DNA from: RHKX01 sp035759925
Lineage (GTDB): Bacteria; Actinomycetota; Thermoleophilia; Solirubrobacterales; 70-9
Reading direction: 5' to 3'
Length of the DNA stretch: 43,305 bases
Assembly (NCBI GenBank): GCA_035759925.1
Contig: DASTTY010000088.1
Location: forward strand, 1-43,305
Shown: piece after piece, positions 1 through 7,264 of the stretch
Numbering within the stretch: the stretch's first letter is position 1
How the letters are laid out: every line of letters starts with the position of its first letter
The notes under the pieces: generated by a model
The model's database searches: none
The model's input: only the letters and a program-made list of their open reading frames with translations
What the model was told of the DNA's origin: nothing
Position numbers and translations under genes: made by a program

Positions 1-1157
1 CCTGGGTGCAGGGTGGTGCGCTGTGGGGCGACGTCGATCGCGAGACGCAGGCGCACGGTCTGGCGACCACCGGCGGAATCGTGAGCCACACCGGAGTGGC
101 CGGGCTCACCCTCGGCGGCGGCGTCGGCTGGCTGATGCGCAAGCACGGTCTCACGGTCGACAACCTCCTTGCCGCCGAGGTGGTCACCGCCGAGGGCAGC
201 ATCGTGCGGGCGTCCGCCAACGACCACCCGGATCTGTTCTGGGCGCTGCGCGGCGGCGGCGGCAACTTCGGCGTCGTCACCTCGTTCCGGTTCGCTCTAC
301 ATCCCGTCGGCCCGGCGGTGATGGCGGGGCCCGTCTTCTGGGCTGCCGAGGAGACCACCGACGTTCTGCGCTTCTACCGGGACTTCGCCGCCGAGGCGCC
401 GGACGAGCTCGGCACGGTCGTCAGGCTCGGCACGATCCCCCCGTTGCCGGGCATCCCCGAGGACCGGCACTGGCGACCGGCCATCGCGGTGGCCTGCTGC
501 TACGCCGGCGCCGTCGAAGCGGGCGAGCGTGCCGTCCGAGCCCTGCGCCGGTTCGGGACGCCTCTGGTGGACCTGCTCACACCCTCGCCGTACGCCGCCT
601 TCCAGGGCGGCTTCGACGACACCGTCCTGCACGGGTGGCACTACTACTGGAAGGCGACGAACCTCGCCGGCCTCTCCGACGACGCCATTGCCGTCGTCGC
701 CGAGCACGCCTACGCCGCCGGATCGCCCCGGTCCTACGCAGCGATGTTCCACATGGGTGGCGCCGTTTCCCGAATCCCCGACGATGCCACCGCCTACGCG
801 GCTCGCGACGTGGCCCACAACATCGTCATCGACGCCGTCTGGCTTCCCGACGAGTCCGGCCAGCACGCTGCGGCCGAGACCGCCTGGGCGCGGCGATTCC
901 TCCAAACCCTGCAACCGCACCGCGCCGGCGGCGTTTACGTCAACTTCCTCGATTCCGACGACGACGCCGGCCGAGTCCGAGAGGCCTACCCGAATCACAT
1001 CCTCCGGCGACTCGCCGAGGTCAAGGCCAAGTACGACCCCGACAACGCCTTCCATCACAACAGGAACATCGAGCCCATTCGCGGGGCGCTCGGAACTCGC
1101 AGCCCGCCAAGTGGTCCGCGTCAGCCCGGCAAGGCTCGCCAGCCGACCTCGGCGTAG
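1..1157 (+). CDS. FAD-linked oxidase, berberine-bridge-like (5' truncated by window)
   Basis: This is the 3' part of a flavin-dependent oxidoreductase of the PCMH-type FAD-binding family; the frame is open to the window's left edge, so the true start lies outside. Near the visible N-terminus is the glycine-rich FAD loop (GLTLGGGVGWL) followed by GLTVDNLL and FWALRGGGGNFGVVT, all typical of the FAD domain. The end carries a berberine-bridge-enzyme C-terminal segment (YVNFLDSDD, then KAKYDPDNAFHHNRNI). Such enzymes oxidise alcohols, sugars or alkaloid-like substrates using O2; the substrate cannot be told here. A GTG at 6 is internal, not a start. A basic, low-complexity tail of about 25 residues follows the conserved end, and its last 37 bases overlap the 3' end of the convergent gene at 1121-1741. 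Confidence 0.9.
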   Translation, partial: WVQGGALWGDVDRETQAHGLATTGGIVSHTGVAGLTLGGGVGWLMRKHGLTVDNLLAAEVVTAEGSIVRASANDHPDLFWALRGGGGNFGVVTSFRFALHPVGPAVMAGPVFWAAEETTDVLRFYRDFAAEAPDELGTVVRLGTIPPLPGIPEDRHWRPAIAVACCYAGAVEAGERAVRALRRFGTPLVDLLTPSPYAAFQGGFDDTVLHGWHYYWKATNLAGLSDDAIAVVAEHAYAAGSPRSYAAMFHMGGAVSRIPDDATAYAARDVAHNIVIDAVWLPDESGQHAAAETAWARRFLQTLQPHRAGGVYVNFLDSDDDAGRVREAYPNHILRRLAEVKAKYDPDNAFHHNRNIEPIRGALGTRSPPSGPRQPGKARQPTSA

Positions 1158-1741
1158 TCGGTCTCGGTCGTGTTCGTGTGGATGGCGTCGAACCAGAGGC
1201 TGGCTTCGGCGGGGATCCGGGCGCGGGCGTCGCTTCCGCAAGTGGCCTGCCCAACCGTGACGGTGCATCTCAGGTCGGTGATGATGTGCTTGTTCAGGTC
1301 GTAGTCGTAGTAGCGGAGGACGAACTCGCGACTGCCGGCCGCGAGCGGCCCGTCGAGCCTGATCCGAAGGCCGGTGGCCACGAACGCCTGCGGGGTGAGC
1401 ATCTCGCGGATCGTGCCGACGGACGAGACGCCGACGGGCGCCATGTTCTGATCGCCGGAGGCCCCGGCCTCGAGGTTGTTGAAGTTCGCGAGCAGCATCT
1501 GCCCGCCGACCCCGTCGGCGAGCTTCGGAGCGGTGATCGCCCCGTCCTTGACCTTCCTCGTGGTGACGGCGTTGTCGGCCAGCTCCTGCTTCTTGACTGC
1601 CTTCGCCTTGATCTGCTTCGACCCGACCGTGTCCTTGCCGAGCTTGGTGGCGGCATAGGCGCCGCCGCCGAGCAGAACGAACAGGCACAGGGTCGAGACG
1701 ACGTTCGCGTAGGTCAGATGCGGCCTCAGACGAGAGATCAT
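1121..1741 (-). CDS. Exported protein with decapeptide repeats (hypothetical)
   Basis: A 206-residue protein of unknown function. Residues about 11-31 form one hydrophobic segment ending AYAA, consistent with a signal peptide or membrane anchor. Residues about 40-79 then contain four ten-residue repeats of the form GSKQIKAKAV, KKQELADNAV, TTRKVKDGAI, TAPKLADGVG, with a hydrophobic residue at position 5 and A-V/I at positions 9-10. The remaining 125 residues have beta-rich composition with few cysteines. The start is well supported: GGGAGGAGG lies about 8 nt before the ATG. The first repeat closely matches the first repeat of the separate gene at 5978-6487. Proteins of this build are common in Solirubrobacterales, as I recall them; a surface-exposed role is inference. 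Confidence 0.8.
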   Translation of the reverse strand: MISRLRPHLTYANVVSTLCLFVLLGGGAYAATKLGKDTVGSKQIKAKAVKKQELADNAVTTRKVKDGAITAPKLADGVGGQMLLANFNNLEAGASGDQNMAPVGVSSVGTIREMLTPQAFVATGLRIRLDGPLAAGSREFVLRYYDYDLNKHIITDLRCTVTVGQATCGSDARARIPAEASLWFDAIHTNTTETDYAEVGWRALPG

Positions 1742-1841
1742 CGATCGAGCCTCCTCCCGGTCGGGATCGATCGAACGAACCTAATCGCATCAACCCGGTT
1801 TCGCAAACGGCATCCGACCGCGACCGACTAACGTCACCCGC

Positions 1842-2798
1842 ATGACCCGCCCACGGACGCTCGACGGGCCGATCGGCCTCGTCGGTGCCGGCTACATCGG
1901 CCACCTGTTCGCGCAGCAGTTCACGCTCGCCGGCTACGAGGTGCGGGCCTGGTCCCCTGGCGGATCGGCGGGCACGCTCCAGGACCGCCTCCGCGGGAGC
2001 CTCGCGACCCTCGTCGAGGTCGGGGCGGTCGAGGCATCCGAGGTCGACGAGGTGGTCGACCGCGTCTCCGCCCACGACGATCTCCCCACCGCGCTCGGCT
2101 CCTGCGCCGCCGTGATGGAGTCGATCGTCGAGGACGCTGAGGCGAAGACAGCCGCATACGCGGAGATCGAAGCGGCAATCGGCGCCGAGGTGCCGCTGTG
2201 GAGCTCGACCTCGAACTTCCCGATGACGCGGCTCGCGGCCGGGATGGCCCATCCCGAGCGGGCGATCGTGCTCCATCCGGTCCAGACCCAGCTGATCATC
2301 TTCGTCGAGGTCGTACCCGGCGAGCGGACGAGCGAGGCGACGGTCGCGACGACGCTGGACTTCTGCGCGGACGTCGGCCTGCGGGCCGTGCAGGTGCGAA
2401 AGGAGATCCCGGGGTTCCTCTGGAACCGGGTCTGGTTCGCGATGCTGCGCGAGATGCTGCACCTCGTCGACATCGGGGCCGTCGAGCCGCGGGAGCTCGA
2501 CTCGCTCGTGCAGACGACCCTGCGCGCCTTCGTCCCCGTCTTCGGGCCGCTGCAGATGACCGACCTGATCGGCCACGACACGCTGCGCGACATCTCGAAC
2601 GCGCTCTACCCCGAGCTCGCTGCCGACCGGTCGGCTTCGACGACGATCGAAGAGCACGTCGCCGCCGGCCGCCTCGGCGTCAAGAGCGGAGCGGGCTTCT
2701 ACGAGGACGGCGACGAGCGCGTTGCCGAGCTCGCGGCCCGGCTCAGCCGGATCGCACTCGAGCTCGGCGCCGAAGGCAGCCGGCCGGCGGCGGGGTGA
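1842..2798 (+). CDS. 3-hydroxyacyl-CoA dehydrogenase family protein
   Basis: A 318-residue NAD-dependent dehydrogenase. The N-terminal Rossmann motif is G15-A-G17-Y-I-G20, followed by an HCDH-type NAD domain containing the SSTSN segment (121-125) and the likely catalytic pair H145 (in LHPV) and E156. The C-terminal helical domain begins at EIPGFLWNR and ends with GRLGVKSGAGFYED, a hallmark of the family's dimerisation domain. The family oxidises L-3-hydroxyacyl-CoA to 3-ketoacyl-CoA, but close relatives act on carnitine or gulonate (lambda-crystallin type); chain length or substrate is not decided by sequence. It is a single gene, with no thiolase or acyl-CoA dehydrogenase beside it, so a role outside classical beta-oxidation is possible. 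ATG start at 1842; no strong ribosome binding site. Confidence 0.88.
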   Translation: MTRPRTLDGPIGLVGAGYIGHLFAQQFTLAGYEVRAWSPGGSAGTLQDRLRGSLATLVEVGAVEASEVDEVVDRVSAHDDLPTALGSCAAVMESIVEDAEAKTAAYAEIEAAIGAEVPLWSSTSNFPMTRLAAGMAHPERAIVLHPVQTQLIIFVEVVPGERTSEATVATTLDFCADVGLRAVQVRKEIPGFLWNRVWFAMLREMLHLVDIGAVEPRELDSLVQTTLRAFVPVFGPLQMTDLIGHDTLRDISNALYPELAADRSASTTIEEHVAAGRLGVKSGAGFYEDGDERVAELAARLSRIALELGAEGSRPAAG

Positions 2799-2855
2799 GC
2801 CGGTCCACACCGCCGGTGGGTGGTCGTGGCGCCCGATCGCCGGAAGGCTGGGGAC

Positions 2856-3830
2856 ATGCACGCACCAGCCCGCACATATCCACGTCCCCGTCCACCCCGG
2901 ATCCGCCTCCTCGCCGCGCTCTGCGCGGCGCTCGGTCTCGTCGGCGTCCTCGCGGCGCCGGCCACGGCCGCGCCCAAGGTCACCGGCAAGTTCGAGGTCT
3001 CCGGCGTCGGCACCAACAACGAGATCACGAAGGGCCCCGACGGCAAGATCTGGGTGACGCTCGATCAGACCAACGACCTCGCCCGGATCAACCCGAAGAA
3101 CGGCAAGGTCGAGGAATACGACCCCGCCAACGTCAGCAACCCGGTCGGGATCGCAAGCGGCCCCGGCGGCACCCTCTGGGTCACCCAGGCCAACGGCGTT
3201 GCCGTGTTCGACCCCGCCGATCCGGACGCGGCCGAGAAGTTCACGATCAACGACATCAGCGACCCGCGGCCGATCGTCCGCGGTCCCGACGGCAACATGT
3301 GGACCGTCAGCGGCGCCAACGTGATCCGGATCCCGGTCGCCGACCCCGAGAGCGCCGACTCGTTCCCGGTCCTCGTCGCCGGCCGTGACATCGACCGCGG
3401 CAAGGACGGCAGGCTCTGGGCCGCCGATTTCGGAGGCCAGGTCGTCCGCGTCGACACCGACGGAACCGCCAAGGCCTTCGACACCGGCAACGGCTCGGGG
3501 CTGCAGGCGATCGCCGCCGGGCCGAAGGGCGAGGTCGGCTATGCCGATCCGACGTCGAACCCGCAGGTCGCGGGCCGGATCGTCGGCGGCAAGGTCAAGA
3601 AGAAGACGACCGCCGGCGATCCGTTCGGCGTCGCCTACGCGGCGAAGAGCTACTGGATGCCGCGCTTCGCGACCGGCGACTTGCTCGCCCTCGGAGCATC
3701 CGACGGCAAGCTGTCGACGCCGGTCGGCTTCGGCAAGAACAGCGGGCCGCGCCGGATCACGACCGGTCCCGACAAGACGCTCTGGGTGACCCTCGAGAAC
3801 GCCGAGAAGATCGCCCGCGTCACTCGCTGA
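2856..3830 (+). CDS. Secreted beta-propeller (streptogramin-lyase/NHL-like) protein
   Basis: A 324-residue exported protein. The ATG at 2856 is chosen over an upstream in-frame GTG at 2820 because GGAAGG precedes it and because it gives a standard signal peptide: basic HAPARTYPRPRPPRIR, a hydrophobic core, and a cut near ATAAPK. The mature part is a series of blade-like repeats of about 40 residues with recurring motifs such as I(T/A)xGPDGxxW and LWVT (for example KGPDGKIWVTL, SGPGGTLWVT, RGPDGNMWTV, TGPDKTLWVT). These repeats are typical of Vgb-type six- or seven-bladed propellers. Residues of the Vgb lyase active site cannot be confirmed, so a structural or binding role is as likely as catalysis. 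A strong hairpin follows the stop. Confidence 0.85.
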   Translation: MHAPARTYPRPRPPRIRLLAALCAALGLVGVLAAPATAAPKVTGKFEVSGVGTNNEITKGPDGKIWVTLDQTNDLARINPKNGKVEEYDPANVSNPVGIASGPGGTLWVTQANGVAVFDPADPDAAEKFTINDISDPRPIVRGPDGNMWTVSGANVIRIPVADPESADSFPVLVAGRDIDRGKDGRLWAADFGGQVVRVDTDGTAKAFDTGNGSGLQAIAAGPKGEVGYADPTSNPQVAGRIVGGKVKKKTTAGDPFGVAYAAKSYWMPRFATGDLLALGASDGKLSTPVGFGKNSGPRRITTGPDKTLWVTLENAEKIARVTR

Positions 3831-3835
3831 GCGCC

Positions 3836-3879
3836 CGTCGCGCCGTCGCCCCGGTTCAGGTCCGGGTGGCGGCGCGACG
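3836..3879. terminator. Bidirectional hairpin between convergent genes
   Basis: A 16-nt arm (3836-3851) pairs with 3864-3879 with about 14 of 16 matches around a 12-nt loop, placed between the stops of the beta-propeller gene (+) and the lipoprotein phosphodiesterase gene (-). There is no T-run, as is usual for actinobacterial terminators. Confidence 0.65.
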
Positions 3880-3896
3880 CCGCCCACCGATCCGGA

Positions 3897-5423
3897 CTAA
3901 CCGCCGCCCTCGACCGTGAACGGAGCGCTCCCCGCCGATTGGTACTGGTCGGCGAGCAGGTAGTGGACGACGTAGTCGCCCGGCGGCAGCGGCCAGGAGT
4001 GGCCCTGGCTGTCGGGGCCGAGCGTCGCCTCGCCGACCGTCCGCGGCGGCACGGTGCCGGCCGAGTGTCCCTCCGAGTAGTCCCAGGTCAGGTAGTCGTC
4101 GACCTTCGGGTCGGATGCCGAGGCCTCGTAGACGCCGAGCCAGTCCCAGCGATTCGCGGGCCCTCGCGTCCACGAGACCTCGATCGGCTCGCCGCGCCCG
4201 TAGCTCCGTTTGTCGGTCGTGAGCTCGAGCTTCGCTCCGGGGTCGCGCAGGTAGAAGGAGACGCGGGCGACCTCGGAGCCATCGCCGTCGAGCAGGACCG
4301 CCTCGTAGGAGCCGGGATCCCAGCCGGCGGTGTCGAGCTTCACGTCGCCCCGCTCGCCCGGGGCATCGAGCGTCTCGAGCGCGTCGCCGGGATCGCCGCC
4401 CTCAGGCACGATCGCGATCTCGTCGCCGTCCTGACCGGGATCGTTCCAGCTGACCGTGATCTCGTCGCCGACGTCGGCGAGGCGAGCGTCGACCGCGACC
4501 AGCGTCGGCATCGCCACCGGGCTGACGTCGAAGGTCGAGAGCACCGCGCGGTGGTCGGAGGTCCAGGGCGATTCCTCGATGTCGACGTCCTCGCCGCCGG
4601 GCTCGCCGACGAGCTTGCTGTCGAGCGTCTCCGACGACCCCGCGGCGTAGACGTAGTCGATCCGCTCGCCGGTGCGCTCCTGGGTGATCCCGGGCACCGC
4701 GACGGGGTCGTCGTTGACCTCGCGGTAGCTGTCGCGGAAGCCGTGGTCGAAGAGCGTCTCGCTGACTGGCCACGCGACCGGCTCGGTGATCCCCTTGCGG
4801 GTGCCGACCGCTTCGGCCGTGTAGTCGAGGCTGGACGGCTCGTTGAAGTCACCGGTTAGGAAGACCGGGTAGCCATCGCCGAGCAGCTCGTCCATCGCCG
4901 CCAGCGGCCGTTCCAGCGCCGATGTGCGGACCTCGTTCTCGTTCGCGATCACTTCGTCGACGGGCTCGCCCTTGGAGAGCTTGCGCGGGCCCCAATCGAC
5001 GTAGTCGAGGTGGACGTTGAAGAACGGGATCACGTAGCCGGGCTCGGTCTCGATCAGCGCGTAGAGCCCGTCGCCACCCGACGGCTCGAGGATCGGGTAC
5101 TTCGAGAGCAGCTGCAGCGACGTGTTGTAGTAGCGGTAGCCGGTGCGCCTGGCGATCTCCGGCAGCCGCTCGTAGGACTCGAGCACGCCGACGACGTCGG
5201 CATCGAGCTTGCGGATCACCTCGTCGGTCGACGCGTCCCCCGAGTACTCGATGTTGTAGACGAGCAGGTCGAGGCGCATCGGATCGCCCTTCGCGGGAGC
5301 GGCGTCGTCGTCACCGCCGCCGAAGCAGCCGGCGAACGCGAGCGACCCGAGCGCCAGGGCGATGACGGCGAGCGTCGGCAGCCGTCGCGCGGCCGTCCTC
5401 CCGTTGGCCCTCTCCGAAGCCAC
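3897..5423 (-). CDS. Endonuclease/exonuclease/phosphatase-fold lipoprotein
   Basis: A 508-residue lipoprotein: lipobox LAFAGC with C33 as the acylated cysteine, then an acidic linker. Residues about 49-300 form the metal-dependent EEP (DNase I-like) fold, with N57 and E82 of the metal site, H138 in FNVHLDY, GDFN at 191-194, RIDYVY at 254-259 and the terminal SDHRA at 289-293. Such enzymes hydrolyse phosphodiester or phosphomonoester bonds in nucleic acids, inositol phosphates or sphingomyelin. The last 200 residues hold two beta-sandwich-like modules (starting near 308 and 400), each with an aspartate- and tryptophan-rich 'sWndPg/sWtrGp' opening, perhaps calcium- or ligand-binding. GTG start at 5423. 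An extracellular, membrane-tethered phosphoesterase is the best description; the substrate is unknown. Confidence 0.85.
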   Translation of the reverse strand: MASERANGRTAARRLPTLAVIALALGSLAFAGCFGGGDDDAAPAKGDPMRLDLLVYNIEYSGDASTDEVIRKLDADVVGVLESYERLPEIARRTGYRYYNTSLQLLSKYPILEPSGGDGLYALIETEPGYVIPFFNVHLDYVDWGPRKLSKGEPVDEVIANENEVRTSALERPLAAMDELLGDGYPVFLTGDFNEPSSLDYTAEAVGTRKGITEPVAWPVSETLFDHGFRDSYREVNDDPVAVPGITQERTGERIDYVYAAGSSETLDSKLVGEPGGEDVDIEESPWTSDHRAVLSTFDVSPVAMPTLVAVDARLADVGDEITVSWNDPGQDGDEIAIVPEGGDPGDALETLDAPGERGDVKLDTAGWDPGSYEAVLLDGDGSEVARVSFYLRDPGAKLELTTDKRSYGRGEPIEVSWTRGPANRWDWLGVYEASASDPKVDDYLTWDYSEGHSAGTVPPRTVGEATLGPDSQGHSWPLPPGDYVVHYLLADQYQSAGSAPFTVEGGG

Positions 5424-5439
5424 CTGACTTTGTAGTCAA

Positions 5440-5838
5440 TCACACGGCCGGGCCGATCTGTGCCGTGCAGCTCGGGCAGCGCTTGGCAGCGACCGGGATG
5501 TCGGTCGTGCACTCCGGGCAGGGCCGCGTGTCCGGGCTGATCCCACGGGCCTGCTTGTACTTCTCGTACGGCAGCACGATCAGGAAGTAGACCGCTGCGG
5601 CCACCGACACGAACGTGATCAGCGCGTTGATGAAGTCCCCGTAGAGGAATTCGCTCCCGTTGATCGTGAAGCTGAGATCGCCGAAGTCCGGCTCGCCCAC
5701 GATCGCCGCGATGATCGGCGTGATCAGGTCCGCGATCAGCGCCTGGACCAGCGCGAACACGGCGAGCGCCATGACCAGGCCGACCGCGACCTCGATCAGG
5801 TTCCCGCGCATCACGAAGTCCTTGAACCCCTTGATCAT
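5440..5838 (-). CDS. mscL: Large-conductance mechanosensitive channel MscL with zinc ribbon tail
   Basis: A 132-residue MscL. The N-terminal amphipathic helix and TM1 (GFKDFVMRGNLIEVAVG onward), the periplasmic loop and TM2 (FINALITFVSVAAAVYFLIVLP) match the family. The pore opens under membrane tension to release solutes during hypo-osmotic shock. The ATG at 5838 is preceded by GGAGGGG 4-10 nt upstream; an in-frame extension to 6060 would add a basic, non-homologous N-terminus and is rejected. The cytoplasmic tail ends in a rubredoxin-like zinc ribbon: C107-x2-C110 and C121-x2-C124. Actinobacterial MscL proteins often carry this tail, while E. coli MscL does not. Confidence 0.95.
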   Translation of the reverse strand: MIKGFKDFVMRGNLIEVAVGLVMALAVFALVQALIADLITPIIAAIVGEPDFGDLSFTINGSEFLYGDFINALITFVSVAAAVYFLIVLPYEKYKQARGISPDTRPCPECTTDIPVAAKRCPSCTAQIGPAV

Positions 5839-5977
5839 CGTCCCCTCCTCCGTCGAATGACGTGACGAGGGGAACCTACATCGACATCTCGCGTTTCGCC
5901 CTACTGCGGAGGGGAATAGCAACCGGTGTTGGAGAGAGCGGCCGGGACCAGCTCCCCGGCCCGAAAGCAGGAGAGTC
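5839..5977. promoter_or_regulatory. Divergent intergenic region with leader hairpin
   Basis: A 139-nt gap between mscL (-) and the decapeptide-repeat gene (+), so it must hold both promoters. A perfect 7-bp stem (5940-5946 with 5955-5961, loop of 8) sits just before the plus-strand ribosome binding site AGGAGAG at 5969-5975. No convincing -35/-10 pair was identified. Confidence 0.35.
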
Positions 5978-6487
5978 ATGATGAGGATCCTCGGAAGGCT
6001 CCGGCCGTCGCCGGCGATGGTCGTCGCCCTGATCGCGCTGTTCGTAGCGATGGGCGGCATCGGCTACGCCGCGGCGAAGATCGGTAGCAAGGACATCAAG
6101 GTCAACGCGGTCAAGAGCCGCCACATCGCCAACGGCGCGGTCACCAAGAAGGCGATCCACAGGGGCGCCGTCGTCGGCGTCAAGATCGCCAACGGGACCG
6201 TGACCGGCCGCAAGCTCGCGAGCAACTCGATCCGGGCGTCGAAGCTCGCCGGCACCGTCGACGGGCTGAACAGCGTCAACGTGCCCGCCAACGCCACGGC
6301 GAGCACGACCGTGACCTGCCCGGCCGGCGGCCAGGCGCTCAGCGGCGGGTTCTCGACGCCGCAGAACGGTCAGATTCGGGTGACGCGGATGCGACGCAGC
6401 GGCGACAACACGTGGTCGTTCGCGTTCCGCAACACGTCCGGGACGCCGCGAGCGGTCGACGCCAGGGTGACCTGCCTGATCGGGTGA
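5978..6487 (+). CDS. Exported decapeptide-repeat protein (hypothetical)
   Basis: A 169-residue protein of unknown function. An N-terminal hydrophobic segment (about 12-32) resembles a signal anchor. Residues about 36-95 form a continuous array with an exact 10-residue period: GSKDIKVNAV, KSRHIANGAV, TKKAIHRGAV, VGVKIANGTV, TGRKLASNSI, RASKLAGTVD. Position 5 is I/L and position 10 mostly V/I, as expected for a beta-solenoid or stacked coil. The final 70 residues carry two cysteines (in TVTCPAGG and RVTCLIG) that could form a disulphide. ATG codons at 5978 and 5981 are both possible; AGGAGAG favours the second slightly. The array is homologous in pattern to that in 1121-1741 and the two genes probably derive from one family. 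Confidence 0.8.
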   Translation: MMRILGRLRPSPAMVVALIALFVAMGGIGYAAAKIGSKDIKVNAVKSRHIANGAVTKKAIHRGAVVGVKIANGTVTGRKLASNSIRASKLAGTVDGLNSVNVPANATASTTVTCPAGGQALSGGFSTPQNGQIRVTRMRRSGDNTWSFAFRNTSGTPRAVDARVTCLIG

Positions 6488-6548
6488 CGATCTCGCGACG
6501 GGCGGGGCGCTCGGATACGGTCCGCATTAGCCACCGAGCGTCCCGCCA

Positions 6549-7253
6549 ATGACCGCCGAACAGATCACCGTCGCCGACCGCTTCAACGGCCCGCTCGAGA
6601 GCGGCAACGGCGGCTACTCGGCGGGTCTGCTGGCCGCGCTGGTCGATGGACCAACGACGGTGAGCCTACGCAGCCCGGTGCCGCTCGGCCGGCCGCTCGA
6701 CGTAGTTCGCGACGGCGACGGACCGATTCGGGCGCTCGACGGTGAGACGCTGGTCATGGAGGCAAGGCCGACGGCCGAGCTCGACCTCGCGCCGCCGCGG
6801 TCGGTCTCGGTTGCCGAGGCCCGCGAGGCCGCCGGAAGCTACGCCGGGCTCGAGGACGGTCCGTTCAGCCGCTGCTTCGTCTGCGGTCGCGTCCGCGACG
6901 ACTCCCTCGGTGTCTTCGCGGGCCGGATCGGCGACGGCGACATCGTCGCCACGCCGTGGACGCCGCCGCCGTGGGCGGCCGGGCCGGACGGATCGGTCGC
7001 ACCGGAACTGGTGGCGGCGGTACTCGACTGCCCGACCTACTTCGCGCTCTACGACGACCCGGGGACGCTCAGCTTCCTGGCCGCGATGCAGGTCCGCCAC
7101 GACGCGCCAGTCGATCCCGGCGTCGAGCACGTCGTCATCGCCTGGCCGATCGAGAAGGACGGCCGCAAGCATCACGCCGGCGCCGCCGTCCTGACCGCGA
7201 ACGGCCGGACCGCGGCCATCGCTCGGGTGCTGTTGATCGCCGCCGCCGGCTGA
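6549..7253 (+). CDS. Hotdog/thioesterase-like protein (hypothetical)
   Basis: A 234-residue soluble protein. It resembles actinobacterial proteins with a hotdog (thioesterase-like) fold, with an N-terminal half GGYSAGLLAALVDG...VSLRSPVPLGRPL and a characteristic central CFVCGR motif (about residue 109) followed by W(T)PPPW and AAVLDCPTYFA. No catalytic residue can be assigned with confidence, so whether it hydrolyses acyl-CoA or merely binds an acyl chain is open. The cysteine pair CFVC could be structural. ATG start at 6549. The gene is plus-strand and ends 11 nt from the convergent flavoprotein gene. Confidence 0.7.
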   Translation: MTAEQITVADRFNGPLESGNGGYSAGLLAALVDGPTTVSLRSPVPLGRPLDVVRDGDGPIRALDGETLVMEARPTAELDLAPPRSVSVAEAREAAGSYAGLEDGPFSRCFVCGRVRDDSLGVFAGRIGDGDIVATPWTPPPWAAGPDGSVAPELVAAVLDCPTYFALYDDPGTLSFLAAMQVRHDAPVDPGVEHVVIAWPIEKDGRKHHAGAAVLTANGRTAAIARVLLIAAAG

Positions 7254-7264
7254 CCGCAGCGTGG

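Noticed and set aside
297..3887. 1196-codon open frame on the minus strand
   Set aside because: Antisense shadow across several well-supported genes; the translated sequence is low-complexity D/G/R/V-rich with no domain, as is usual in GC-rich DNA.
5839..6060. N-terminal extension of MscL to 6060
   Set aside because: Extension is unlike any MscL and overlaps the divergent gene; the ATG at 5838 has a strong ribosome binding site.
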